Positions 17,425 to 27,657 of a DNA stretch of 64,000 nucleotides are shown piece after piece. The stretch's first letter is position 1. The number at the start of each line of letters is the position of its first letter. The notes below the pieces were generated by a model, which saw only the letters and a program-made list of their open reading frames with translations, did not search any database and had not been told where the DNA came from. Source of the DNA: Primorskyibacter marinus (lineage in GTDB: Bacteria; Pseudomonadota; Alphaproteobacteria; Rhodobacterales; Rhodobacteraceae); NCBI RefSeq assembly GCF_003313245.1, contig NZ_QJSD01000009.1, positions 1 through 64,000 of the forward strand. The letters run 5' to 3'. The translations under genes were made by a program, and so were the position numbers.

Positions 17425-18240
17425 ATGAACATGACGGAACTTGCAAACCGTGGCCTTGTGCTTCTGGGCTGCGGCAAGATGGGGTCGGCCATGCTCGAAG
17501 GCTGGCTGAAAGGCGGTCTGCCCGCCGGTTCTGTCTGGGTTAATGATCCCAACCCATCGGACTGGCTGACCGCGCAGGGCGTGAACCTGAACGCCACCCT
17601 GCCCGAAAATCCCGCCATCGTGCTGATCGCTGTCAAACCCCAGATGATGCAGGACGCGCTGCCGACGCTGAAAAGCTATGGCAATGGCAGCACCCTGTTT
17701 CTGTCGGTCGCGGCTGGCATTGGCATCGCCACCTATGCGTCGCTTCTGGGCGACCGGACCCCGATCATCCGCGCCATGCCCAACACCCCCGCCGCCGTGG
17801 GGCGCGGCATCACTGCCCTGATCGCCAACAGCATCGCGTCAGAGGCGCAGATGGCCATGGCCGAAGATCTGTTGCAAGCCGTGGGCCAGACCGTGCGGCT
17901 GGAGAAAGAGGCGCAGATGGATGCCGTCACCGGCGTCAGCGGGTCCGGTCCGGCTTATGTCTTTCACATGATCGAATGTCTGGCGGCGGCGGGCGAGGCG
18001 CAGGGGCTGGCACCCGATCTGGCCATGACGCTCGCCAAAGCCACCGTTGCGGGCGCAGGCGCGCTGGCCGAAGCCGCCGATGAAACGCCCGCGCAACTGC
18101 GCAAGAACGTCACCTCGCCCAATGGCACAACGCAGGCCGGGCTAGAGGTGCTGATGGACACCGCCAAGGGCCTGCCCCTGCTGATGAAAGACACCGTGGC
18201 CGCAGCCGCCGATCGCTCAAGGGCGCTTGCCAATGGCTGA
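17425..18240 (+). CDS. proC: Pyrroline-5-carboxylate reductase
   Basis: Catalyses the last step of proline synthesis, reducing 1-pyrroline-5-carboxylate with NAD(P)H. The 271-residue protein has the Rossmann motif LGCGKMGSAMLEGW near its start, the conserved VKPQ segment and the C-terminal SGSGPAYVF and GTTQAGLEVL motifs of the family. I chose the ATG at 17425, which has ACGAGGGATC upstream, over the longer frame from 17359. Its TGA overlaps the ATG of the next gene (ATGGCTGA), so the two are likely translationally coupled. Confidence 0.95.
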   Translation: MNMTELANRGLVLLGCGKMGSAMLEGWLKGGLPAGSVWVNDPNPSDWLTAQGVNLNATLPENPAIVLIAVKPQMMQDALPTLKSYGNGSTLFLSVAAGIGIATYASLLGDRTPIIRAMPNTPAAVGRGITALIANSIASEAQMAMAEDLLQAVGQTVRLEKEAQMDAVTGVSGSGPAYVFHMIECLAAAGEAQGLAPDLAMTLAKATVAGAGALAEAADETPAQLRKNVTSPNGTTQAGLEVLMDTAKGLPLLMKDTVAAAADRSRALANG

Positions 18241-18571
18241 GGTGACGATCGACGATTTCCTGAAGCTCGACATCCGTGTCGGCACCGTCACCCGCGCGGA
18301 ACCCTTCCCCGAGGCGCGGCGGCCTGCCATCAAGCTATGGATCGATTTCGGCGCAGAGGTGGGGCAGAAGAAATGCTCGGCCCAGATCACGCAGCATTAC
18401 GACCCCGAAAGCATCATCGGCCAGCAGGTCATGGCCGTGGTCAACTTTCCGCCGCGCCAGATCGGGCCGTTCATGTCGGAATGCCTGACGCTCGGCCTGT
18501 CGGACGAGAATGGCGATATCGTGCTGATCGGCCCCAAAGCCCCGGTGCCCGATGGCGGCAAAATGCACTGA
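18233..18571 (+). CDS. CsaA-like tRNA-binding protein
   Basis: A 112-residue single EMAP-II/OB-fold tRNA-binding domain (DIRVGTVTRAEPFPEARRPAIKLWIDFG, then AQITQHY and VVNFPPRQIGPFMSECLTLG). Proteins of this size match the CsaA/YgjH group, which bind tRNA and were proposed as chaperone or quality-control factors. The ATG at 18233 overlaps the stop of proC; a TTG two codons earlier is less likely. It has nothing fused to it, so it is not part of a tRNA synthetase. The link to proC is positional only. Confidence 0.87.
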   Translation: MAEVTIDDFLKLDIRVGTVTRAEPFPEARRPAIKLWIDFGAEVGQKKCSAQITQHYDPESIIGQQVMAVVNFPPRQIGPFMSECLTLGLSDENGDIVLIGPKAPVPDGGKMH

Positions 18572-18574
18572 CGC

Positions 18575-19165
18575 CTAGCCGCCCGGACGGTCGCCCACCG
18601 CCTCGCGCCAGTGGCGACGGCACAGCGAGACATAGGCCTCGTTCCCGCCGATCTGCACCTGCGCCCCGTCACGCAGCACCCGTCCATCCTGATCCTGCCG
18701 GACCACCATCGTGGCCTTGCGTCCGCAATGGCAAATGGTACGCACCTCGCGCAGCACGTCCGCCAGCGCCAGCAAGGTGGCCGATCCGGGGAACAGCTCG
18801 CCCCGGAAATCGACGCGCAGCCCGTAGCACATCACCGGCAGTTTCAGATCATCGGCCACGCGGGCCAGTTGCCAGACCTGTTCGGGGTTCAGAAACTGCG
18901 CCTCGTCAACAAAGACGCAGGCAATCCGCCCGCTATCCAGTTTCTCGGAAATCCGGGCATATAGATCATCGCCCGCGGCAAATGTCTCTGCTTCGGAGGA
19001 AATCCCGATGCGCGACCCGATCCGCGCGGCCCCTGCGCGCCGGTCCACCTGTGCGGTCAGCAGGTAGGTATCCATCCCGCGTTCGCGGTAGTTGTAAGAC
19101 GCCTGCAACAGCAAGGTCGACTTGCCGGCATTCATCGTGGAATAGTGGAAATACAGCTTTGCCAT
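18575..19165 (-). CDS. tdk: Thymidine kinase
   Basis: Phosphorylates thymidine to dTMP with ATP in the pyrimidine salvage pathway. The 196-residue protein starts at the ATG at 19165 with AKLYFHYSTMNAGKSTLLL, which is the Walker A region of type II (TdK) enzymes. The DEAQFL motif follows, and CHCGRKAT with a later CRRH provides the structural zinc ligands. The open frame runs upstream to 19429 but that part is not conserved and crosses a region without ribosome site. It is convergent with the tRNA-binding gene, three bases apart. Confidence 0.94.
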   Translation of the reverse strand: MAKLYFHYSTMNAGKSTLLLQASYNYRERGMDTYLLTAQVDRRAGAARIGSRIGISSEAETFAAGDDLYARISEKLDSGRIACVFVDEAQFLNPEQVWQLARVADDLKLPVMCYGLRVDFRGELFPGSATLLALADVLREVRTICHCGRKATMVVRQDQDGRVLRDGAQVQIGGNEAYVSLCRRHWREAVGDRPGG

Positions 19166-19515
19166 GGCACACGATATGCCGCAGCCGCGCGTGCCCCTCA
19201 AGCCGGATCGGCGCGAGACAACGGATAAAAACGCGACGACAAGCCCATGCAGGCACGAAGGGGGCTCACACCGACATGATGCTTGCCGTCGCAAAACATT
19301 TAACCATTCCCGGCACAGGTGACCAAGGAATACACGCCCCGTCAGGTTCGGCCAACTGGCCAGGACCGACAAGTCCCCTTTCAAACCACACCGCAAAGCG
19401 GCAACTCTATACAAGACCCGCTCTATCATGGGCTTGCTTTATAAATGACATTTCCATTCTATACGATTAAGGGGAACCGCGGGTTGAATTTCCCGTGACG
19501 ACTGGCAGATGAGGA

Positions 19516-19980
19516 ATGCGGATGAACACCATCGGGAGTTACCTGAAAAAACACACCGAGGCGCTGGTGAAAGATGTAGGCATCGAACCCGCCTGCGACA
19601 TCACCGGCAAATCCAAGGCAACGCTCGGCCGGTATTATTCAGACCACGAAGAACATGCAGACCGGTTCATGCCGATTGACGCCGTCGCCCGGCTGGAAGG
19701 GGCTGCCAGCTATCCGCATGTCACCGCGGCACTTTCGGAACTGCGCGGGCTGACCATGTCTCAGGACGACCGCCGCAGCAACTCTGACGGCCCCGGCGGG
19801 GTCAATAACGATGTCATCAAGCTTAGCCAGCGATTCGCCATGCTGATGGCCGAATACCAGATTTCCATTCAGGATGGCGTCATCACGGTGAACGAAGCCA
19901 AGCGGATGCTCAAGGAAACCCTGACCCTGCAACAAGTTCTTATCGACATGAAGCTGCATCTGGAGGACGAAACTGTCTGA
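19516..19980 (+). CDS. Small HTH-like regulatory protein
   Basis: I do not recognise this 154-residue protein with certainty. Residues 20-75 (DITGKSKATLGRYYSDHEEHADRFMPIDAV) read like the phage CII-type helix-turn-helix domain, where a short HTH is followed by a histidine-rich turn. The C-terminal 50 residues are probably helical. The next gene, a LuxR-type regulator, begins within or just after its last codons. This suggests a two-gene regulatory unit. It could be a DNA-binding partner or antagonist of the LuxR protein. Confidence 0.55.
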   Translation: MRMNTIGSYLKKHTEALVKDVGIEPACDITGKSKATLGRYYSDHEEHADRFMPIDAVARLEGAASYPHVTAALSELRGLTMSQDDRRSNSDGPGGVNNDVIKLSQRFAMLMAEYQISIQDGVITVNEAKRMLKETLTLQQVLIDMKLHLEDETV

Positions 19981-20026
19981 AGCGCCCCCCGCTGAACGTC
20001 GCCCCCTTATCGAGGCCGAACGCTAT

Positions 20027-20869
20027 GTGCCGGATCTTCTCCAGCAGTTCCTGTGCGACCTCGAAACCACGACCCACTCCACGCAAGTCTGGCAACTGAT
20101 CGTCGGGCTGGGGCGGGATCTGCGCCTGCCCTTTGTCGATTTCTTCTCTACCAGCGGCTACACTGACTGGAAAAAGACGTTGTTTATCCGCACGTCCTAC
20201 GATTCCCGATGGATGCAGGATCTCAATCTGGACCCGGAAAATGATCGCTGGTCGTATTTCCGCAGCCACGCGATGCACTGCCTGACGCCCATCACCATCG
20301 GGCTGGAATTTGTCGAGGAATATCACCACATCCCCGCCACCCGTGTGAACCTTCTGCGCGAGGCCGCAAAGCGCGGGATGCGGGCCGGCTTTTCAATTCC
20401 CCTGCGCCAGCATGCGCCACCGCAATCCGGGTTGTTGACCTTTGCGGGCGATCATTCGCGGCGCGAAATGATCGCAATCGTCAAGGCACATGGCTGGACA
20501 TTGCACGCCGCCGCACTGGCCGGCCATCAGCGTTATATCTACCACTTCGCACAGGAATTCACCAACCGAAACCAGATCACCGACAAGCAGCAAGAGCTGC
20601 TGCGCCTGATCGGTCTGGGCACCAAAGACAAGGCCATCGCGCAGAAACTGGGCATTTCTGTCTCTGCCGTGCGTCAACGGATGAATGCCCTGATGCAACG
20701 CACCGGTGCCGCCAGCCGCCCAGAGCTTGCGGCGCTTGCCATGAGCATCGGCATCCTGCCCGATCCGCTGCACCGCGCTGATGAGGGCCCGTTCCCGGCG
20801 CTGATCGAAATGGACGAAGGCGGCAGCCGGACCCATCTGTGGCATACCGGCGCGGGCCTCAGGCAATGA
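20027..20869 (+). CDS. LuxR solo (autoinducer-binding domain regulator)
   Basis: A regulator of about 280 residues with an N-terminal autoinducer-binding-like domain (1-165) and a C-terminal LuxR helix-turn-helix (ITDKQQELLRLIGLGTKDKAIAQ, then VSAVRQRMNALM). No luxI-like synthase is in the window, so it is a solo, and the ligand pocket residues diverge from classical acyl-homoserine lactone receptors. I list the GTG at 20027. A CTG at 19973, six bases after GGAGG and overlapping the upstream stop codon, is an alternative that would add 18 residues. The overlap suggests translational coupling to the upstream HTH-like gene. Confidence 0.82.
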   Translation: MPDLLQQFLCDLETTTHSTQVWQLIVGLGRDLRLPFVDFFSTSGYTDWKKTLFIRTSYDSRWMQDLNLDPENDRWSYFRSHAMHCLTPITIGLEFVEEYHHIPATRVNLLREAAKRGMRAGFSIPLRQHAPPQSGLLTFAGDHSRREMIAIVKAHGWTLHAAALAGHQRYIYHFAQEFTNRNQITDKQQELLRLIGLGTKDKAIAQKLGISVSAVRQRMNALMQRTGAASRPELAALAMSIGILPDPLHRADEGPFPALIEMDEGGSRTHLWHTGAGLRQ

Positions 20870-20963
20870 GCCCCCTGCGGCACGCGATCACGTCACGCCT
20901 CACGTCGGATCAACCCCGCCAAATCACTGGAAATGCCCGGCCCCAAAGACTAAAGGTGCTCTC

Positions 20964-21722
20964 ATGCTGACCCTGCTGACATTCGGTGAGAAAACCGCGC
21001 GCCCGCCCCTGCTGATCGTGCATGGCCTGTTCGGATCTGGCCGCAACTGGTCGGTGATTGCCCGCCGTCTGGCTGACAGCCGTCAGGTCATCGCGGTCGA
21101 CATGCGCAATCACGGCGACAGCTTCTGGTCGGACAGGCATGGGTATCCCGACATGGCCGAGGATCTGGCACAGGTGATCCGCACGCTGGACGCCCCCGCC
21201 GACGTGATCGGCCATTCGATGGGCGGCAAGGCGGCGATGACGCTGGCATTACAGGAACCGGATCTGCTGCACCGTCTGCTGGTCGCCGACATTGCGCCGG
21301 TCACCTACGGCCACACGCAGGCCCGGTTCATCGAGGCCATGCGCAGTGTTGACCTCGGCACGGTCGAGAAACGCTCTGACGCGTCCGAACAACTGGCCCG
21401 CACGGTCGAGGACAAGACCTTGCAGGCCTTCTTCACCCAGTCGCTCGACGTCAAGGAACGCCGCTGGAAGCTGAACCTTGACGCGCTGGACGCCGAAATG
21501 CCCAAAGTCCTCGGCTTTCCCGAAATGACTGGAAAATTCGACAAGCCGACGCTGTTTCTGTCCGGCAGCGACAGCGATTACGTCCTGCCCGAACATCGCA
21601 GCACGATCCGCAACCTGTTTCCCAAGGCACGGTTCGCCAAGGTCACGGGGGCGGGGCATTGGCTGCACGCTGAAAAACCGCGCGAGTTTGAGGCATCGGC
21701 CCGCGCCTTCTTCGACTCGTAA
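20964..21722 (+). CDS. Alpha/beta hydrolase (YbfF-type esterase)
   Basis: A 252-residue alpha/beta hydrolase. The nucleophile elbow GHSMGG holds the catalytic serine, the oxyanion region is HGLFGSGRNW, the acid follows in SGSDSDYV, and the catalytic histidine is in GAGHWLHAEKP. These fit the YbfF esterase group, which cleaves short acyl esters and acyl-CoA substrates in the cytosol. It has its own ribosome site (AAAGGTGCTC) and no clear operon partner. Confidence 0.87.
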   Translation: MLTLLTFGEKTARPPLLIVHGLFGSGRNWSVIARRLADSRQVIAVDMRNHGDSFWSDRHGYPDMAEDLAQVIRTLDAPADVIGHSMGGKAAMTLALQEPDLLHRLLVADIAPVTYGHTQARFIEAMRSVDLGTVEKRSDASEQLARTVEDKTLQAFFTQSLDVKERRWKLNLDALDAEMPKVLGFPEMTGKFDKPTLFLSGSDSDYVLPEHRSTIRNLFPKARFAKVTGAGHWLHAEKPREFEASARAFFDS

Positions 21723-21787
21723 TGCCGGCCTGCGCTGAACAGAACCGACAGATTCGAAAAACCTGAATTTGCGGACAATATGGCGTG

Positions 21788-22738
21788 CTAAGCCTCCAGC
21801 ACCCGCAAGTCCCCCTCCAGCCAGGGCAATTGCCGCAGCGCCGGCTCGATCACCATATCGGTCAGCAGCATCCGCATGGTCTGCGCCACGTCGCGCGGCA
21901 CCTGATCGGCCCAATCGGCCCCGGCAAACAGCGAGATCCGGCGCGAGAATGGCTCGAACGGCACCGGATGGGCCTCGATCTCGGCGTGAAACCGTGCCGC
22001 CCGCATATAGCCCAGCGGCGTCGTCACCGCCCAGCCCACACCGCGCGCCACCAGCGCCATCAGCGACAGATGCGGCCCGATCTCGAACCTTGAGGGCCAG
22101 TTCAGCCCCTGCCGCGACAGATGCGATTCGATCTGCCGCCCGATCAGTTGCGCGCGGTCATGGCGCAGAAAGGGTCGCGTGTTCATCACCGCATCCGGTG
22201 CCCCTGCCCCGCGCGGCGCAACCACTATGTAAGGGTCTCGGACCAAGGGATATTCCGCCACACCTTCCAATGGATCTCCGGCGCTGGCCGCCACCGCGAC
22301 ATGCAGTTTCCGGGCCACCAAGGCCGCGCTGATTTCGTGACTGGGGGCCGAGATCAACCTGAACTGGCACTGCGTCATGCTTTCGGCAAGCAGCGTCACC
22401 AGCCGCGGCGTCAGATCATTGTCGAAATCGTCGATCATCCCCAGATTCAGCGTGCTCAGATGGGTGAGGTCCATCACCCGCAATTCGCTCTGCGCCAGAC
22501 GCAACTGGCTTAGCACCGACTGCGTGCGTTGCAAGAAACTTCGTCCCGCGGGTGTCAACTGCATCGGTCTGCGCCGATGGTCCAGAAGATCGACATCCAG
22601 CGCCGTTTCCAGATTGCGCATTTGCTGGCTGACAGCAGGCTGGCTAAGCCCGGTTCGCTCTGACGCAAGCGCCACCGACCCCGTCGCCGCCAGCGCCTCG
22701 AACACTTCCAGACCCTTCACGGTTACGCCATTTATCAC
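21788..22738 (-). CDS. LysR family transcriptional regulator
   Basis: A 316-residue LysR-type regulator. The N-terminal winged helix-turn-helix is clear (EALAATGSVALASERTGLSQPAVSQQMRNLE), followed by the periplasmic-binding-protein-like effector domain. I place the start at the GTG at 22738, seven bases after GGGGG, rather than the longer frame from 22840, whose first 34 residues look non-conserved. No divergent metabolic target gene sits next to it, so the regulon is unknown. Its effector is not predictable from sequence. Confidence 0.88.
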   Translation of the reverse strand: MINGVTVKGLEVFEALAATGSVALASERTGLSQPAVSQQMRNLETALDVDLLDHRRRPMQLTPAGRSFLQRTQSVLSQLRLAQSELRVMDLTHLSTLNLGMIDDFDNDLTPRLVTLLAESMTQCQFRLISAPSHEISAALVARKLHVAVAASAGDPLEGVAEYPLVRDPYIVVAPRGAGAPDAVMNTRPFLRHDRAQLIGRQIESHLSRQGLNWPSRFEIGPHLSLMALVARGVGWAVTTPLGYMRAARFHAEIEAHPVPFEPFSRRISLFAGADWADQVPRDVAQTMRMLLTDMVIEPALRQLPWLEGDLRVLEA

Positions 22739-22872
22739 CGGTTTGCCCCCGCAGACAGTTTCATCTTTTCTGAAACTAACCCCGCGCCCCGTCAAGCCAC
22801 CAATCGCGCCCGTGCTTCGATGAACGTGATTGCGTCGCACCTAACGGCCCCGGCAAAAACGACAAAGCCCCC

Positions 22873-22890
22873 TGCCTGGAAGGTCAGGCA
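22873..22890 (-). terminator. Possible terminator of the lipoprotein gene
   Basis: TGCCTG and CAGGCA pair around GAAGGT. Read on the minus strand, the stem is followed by GGGGGCTTTGTCGTTTTT, so the U-run comes late. It is 38 bases after the stop of the 22928 gene. Confidence 0.3.
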
Positions 22891-22927
22891 CGGCTGCCCA
22901 GCGCCGGGTGCGGCCCCGGCCATTACA

Positions 22928-23272
22928 TTACCGGCAAAGACGCTCTGCGTTCCCCGCGAACGCCTTGTACTTCTTCCAGAAAACCTCGTGGTTCAGCCGG
23001 TCGGACTGGCGGATTTCCTGCGCCTGATGCGGGTCGGAAAAGAACCGTGCGGCCATGCGTTGATCGCCGCCGTCAAGCGTCTGGTTGGCCACGGTCTGGA
23101 TGCAGCCACATAGCTGCGGATTGCGCGCCTTGCGATCAGAGGCCATGCACGCCCTGCTGATCGGTCCCGTTGACAGGCGCATCACCGCGCCGCCGGATTT
23201 CACCACAGTCCGGTTGCCACCGCCGCAGCTTGCCAGCACAGATACCAGCACAAACATAATGACTAAACGCAT
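22928..23272 (-). CDS. Small secreted lipoprotein-like protein
   Basis: A 114-residue protein with an N-terminal membrane-type stretch ending in VSVLASC, a lipobox, so it is likely anchored to a membrane after cleavage before Cys16. After the lipobox are Gly/Asn residues and the mature part has several cysteines (RACM, LCGC, RLCR) that could pair. From memory, similar proteins in Rhodobacterales are annotated as hypothetical or mis-annotated as arginine transporter components. I cannot assign a function. The ATG at 23272 is chosen because it starts the signal sequence. Confidence 0.7.
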   Translation of the reverse strand: MRLVIMFVLVSVLASCGGGNRTVVKSGGAVMRLSTGPISRACMASDRKARNPQLCGCIQTVANQTLDGGDQRMAARFFSDPHQAQEIRQSDRLNHEVFWKKYKAFAGNAERLCR

Positions 23273-23410
23273 TTCACTGCTCCGCTTGTGCCGGGATGCG
23301 GAGGTTATCCTCTCTTGTCCGGCACTGATTGCCTCTGACTCTATCCTGTCCGATCTATGGCCAGATTTCAATTCACAACAGCAATGCCGGACCAAAACGT
23401 CCTGTTTCTG

Positions 23411-23692
23411 TCAGCCGGTGATCTCGAATCCTGAAATATCCGGCGAGGCGGGCAGTTCCTCGACCTCTATGTCGCGCACCGCCGCCGCACCGGGGCCGTC
23501 GCGCAGCCGGTCCAGCATTTCCTCTACCGCGTCATCCGGGCCGATGAGCATCGCCGACACCGATCCGTCATCATTGTTTCTGACCCAGCCGTGCAGGTCA
23601 CGCTTTTGCGCCTCTGCCTGCGTCCAGGCCCGAAACGCGACGCCCTGGACCTGGCCCATCACCCGCGCCTTTCTTGCAATTTTCCGTCTCAT
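23411..23692 (-). CDS. acyP: Acylphosphatase
   Basis: A 93-residue enzyme of the small acylphosphatase family that hydrolyses acyl phosphates such as 1,3-bisphosphoglycerate or acetyl phosphate. The phosphate loop GQVQGVAFR with its catalytic arginine and the [11 protein letters not shown] motif with its catalytic asparagine are intact. The ATG at 23692 has GAAGAGGAGATC upstream and gives the usual size of about 92 residues; 23713 is an alternative. It is divergent from lepA. Confidence 0.92.
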   Translation of the reverse strand: MRRKIARKARVMGQVQGVAFRAWTQAEAQKRDLHGWVRNNDDGSVSAMLIGPDDAVEEMLDRLRDGPGAAAVRDIEVEELPASPDISGFEITG

Positions 23693-23807
23693 GGTGATCT
23701 CCTCTTCTGCCATCAACACAAACTGGCGCGCGCAGCGGTCATATCAAGTGTTTCCGCCGCATCGTGGCACCTTGACCGTTGCCGCAATCCGCATCATATC
23801 GGCTTGC

Positions 23808-25610
<1,803 letters not shown>

Positions 25611-25706
25611 GCCACCCTGCCCGCACACCATCGTGATCGCAATCCCCCTGCAAGGGTCGGCACCACTCCGCTAGAGTGCGCTGAAACACCCATGCAGGAG
25701 GCACAT

Positions 25707-26375
25707 ATGCGCCCGGTTTTGACCCTCGCCCTGATCCTCGCCGCCCAGACCAGCGCGGCAGAGGTCTGCGATTTCCGTCCCAGCATCATGGCAGGTAAGG
25801 CCGGGTCCGTCGCCCGCGACGTGGCAACGGGTGCGGCCAGTGCCGCCGCCAACCGCGTCAAGGCCGTGGGTGCCTACACGCTGGAAAACCCCGTCACCGG
25901 TGCCACCATGATCAGTTCCGGCGTCACCAGCGCCACCGCTGCGGGCACCAGCATCGCCACCGGCGCATCCGGCGCGCTTGGCACCGCGACGGCCATCGCC
26001 ACCGCCCCCGTCACCATCGTGATTGCCGGACTGACCGCCGTCGCCCTGGGCGGGTACGAAGGTGCCTGCTATTTCAAGGCCGACCGCATCACCGACTATG
26101 ACGAGATTCTCTACATCATGCAGAATCTCGCCGCCAATTCCGATCCCACCATGTTCGCGCTGATCCCGTCCGGCACCGACTATGTGACCCTTGAAGGCAA
26201 ACCCGCCACCGCGGGCGAGGCCAAGATCCGCGTCGCCTCCCCCGGTGTCGGCCCGTGGATCCTAGACGTCGACAAGCTCTACATCTCGGACGGAGTCCTC
26301 ATGCACCGAGACCGCCTGCGCAACACCGTCATCGGCAATGTCGGCTTGCAGGTGATGGAGGCGGAGGCAGAGTGA
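25707..26375 (+). CDS. Secreted protein with Ala/Gly/Thr-rich middle
   Basis: A 222-residue protein with an N-terminal signal peptide (MRPVLTLALILAAQTSAAEV, probably cut after SAA). Residues 45-115 are a long Ala/Gly/Thr-rich segment that is hydrophobic enough to associate with or span a membrane. The C-terminal 90 residues (YDEILYIMQNLAANSDPTMFALIPSG and on) are likely alpha/beta. The ATG at 25707 has AGGAGG five bases upstream. I do not recognise the family. Codon use matches the GC-rich neighbours, so it is ancestral DNA, unlike the next gene. Confidence 0.68.
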   Translation: MRPVLTLALILAAQTSAAEVCDFRPSIMAGKAGSVARDVATGAASAAANRVKAVGAYTLENPVTGATMISSGVTSATAAGTSIATGASGALGTATAIATAPVTIVIAGLTAVALGGYEGACYFKADRITDYDEILYIMQNLAANSDPTMFALIPSGTDYVTLEGKPATAGEAKIRVASPGVGPWILDVDKLYISDGVLMHRDRLRNTVIGNVGLQVMEAEAE

Positions 26376-26441
26376 TTGCTGTTCGCAGTGTCTACGCTAT
26401 GGTGTTATCGGTAACCCGCCAGAAATATGACAAGTCTCAGC

Positions 26442-26471
26442 TTGACGCCAACCTCACAATGACTTTGATAG
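26442..26471 (+). promoter_or_regulatory. Promoter candidate for the AT-rich gene
   Basis: TTGACG at 26442-26447 and GATAGT at 26466-26471 lie 18 bases apart, about 30 bases before the ATG at 26501. This suggests that the AT-rich gene carries its own promoter. Confidence 0.45.
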
Positions 26472-26487
26472 TGTGAATAAATTACAC
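26469..26487. promoter_or_regulatory. Inverted repeat overlapping the promoter
   Basis: AGTGT and ACACT are in exact inverted symmetry around nine bases, overlapping the -10 candidate and the expected transcription start. A repressor site at this place would block initiation. No regulator gene is adjacent. Confidence 0.4.
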
Positions 26488-26500
26488 TTGGAACTACATT

Positions 26501-27613
26501 ATGACGCTAGCCATTGTCTTTCATATTGAAGGCGCAGCTTACGTCGTTTCGGATTGCTTGGTGTCTCGGGGCACAGACATACTTGATAGCCCTCACACAG
26601 CGTTCACTTCGGAAAATATCAAAGCCAGACATACTGCGATTTTGCTACGAAAGCAGCTTTTTCTAGATGACAGCACAGTGCTGCTCGCGGCTGGCAATAT
26701 GTCTGATATTTTAGGTTTCTTTGTTAGCATGAGAGACTATTGGAATCTCCTCAATGAACACGAAAAACACCCAGAGAAAATTCGAAGTCACTTTGAGAAC
26801 TTCTTTTACGGACGAAGGCCAATAGAAATGATGGCGCTCAAAATGATGGACGGCGTTTGGAACTTTCAGGGATTTAACTTTAAGACAAGAAATATTTCCG
26901 GCCTGGCAGACGTTCATGCAATTGGCTCCGGCGCGATAGATGCTTTCGAAGACCTAGACAATTTCTGCAAACGTAATAGCGAGCGCCTTTGCGGCACCAA
27001 TATGCATGACAAGATACATGCTGTTCGCGACTTTATCGCCATTAAGAATCTAAAACGCTACTTCACCCCAGAGAGTGCAATGGACAAAACATGGGGAGGT
27101 GTCCTTGAAGAAAGCATATTTTATGAAGAACCGCGAGGTTGGAACCGATTTGGTAATAAAATATTTGTCACAATCGACGTTCAAGTAATTCAAGGGAAAA
27201 TTAGCTGTGCACCAGGATTGATCTTCCACCTATATCGCTCGGACGACGAAAATCCATGCTTATGTACCGTTAACTACGGTACGTCTTCCGTTGCCGGTCA
27301 GTGGCCAATTATTGTACTTGGCGGAACCCCTAAATCCTTGGACTTCGTCGAGTTTCAACCCGAGATAGTGAACGCGCATTTCACTTTCACATCTGAAAAC
27401 GGAAACCGACGTACTGGGTGGTCGAAACGGTTCACCGCGGAGGATCTTAAGGAAAATGGCGAGGGGTTCATCTTTTCGGGTGACCCGATTTTGCTTCCTT
27501 TCAATGGGCCAACATTCCATCAGATGGCTTTGGAGTGTCTTCGGCTCATTGCAGAATCACCAGAGATTTTTGATCGCTTGGATCAAGCCGAGCAATTTCG
27601 TGCTCTCCTGTAG
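26501..27613 (+). CDS. Proteasome-type Ntn-hydrolase-like protein
   Basis: This 370-residue protein is in an AT-rich stretch and is not a known housekeeping family. Its N-terminus resembles proteasome beta, HslV and Anbu subunits. If Met is removed, Thr1 is first, Asp17 sits at the proteasome position (YVVSDCLVSRG), and a Lys at about 40 could match Lys33 after a short insertion. LLAAGN at about 60-65 resembles LLTAGN of Anbu. The remainder (residues 90-369) has no parallel I can name and is far longer than Anbu, so this is a superfamily-level call. It has a promoter candidate, a likely operator and a weak ribosome site. Codon use is unlike its neighbours, indicating recent transfer. Confidence 0.55.
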   Translation: MTLAIVFHIEGAAYVVSDCLVSRGTDILDSPHTAFTSENIKARHTAILLRKQLFLDDSTVLLAAGNMSDILGFFVSMRDYWNLLNEHEKHPEKIRSHFENFFYGRRPIEMMALKMMDGVWNFQGFNFKTRNISGLADVHAIGSGAIDAFEDLDNFCKRNSERLCGTNMHDKIHAVRDFIAIKNLKRYFTPESAMDKTWGGVLEESIFYEEPRGWNRFGNKIFVTIDVQVIQGKISCAPGLIFHLYRSDDENPCLCTVNYGTSSVAGQWPIIVLGGTPKSLDFVEFQPEIVNAHFTFTSENGNRRTGWSKRFTAEDLKENGEGFIFSGDPILLPFNGPTFHQMALECLRLIAESPEIFDRLDQAEQFRALL

Positions 27614-27657
27614 CGCAGGCAGGACTGCTTCAGGGTACTGTTGCAAGTGGGAAAATC

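Noticed and set aside
19516-20869. luxI/luxR quorum-sensing pair
   Set aside because: The upstream gene does not resemble an acyl-homoserine lactone synthase, and no luxI-like gene is in the window.
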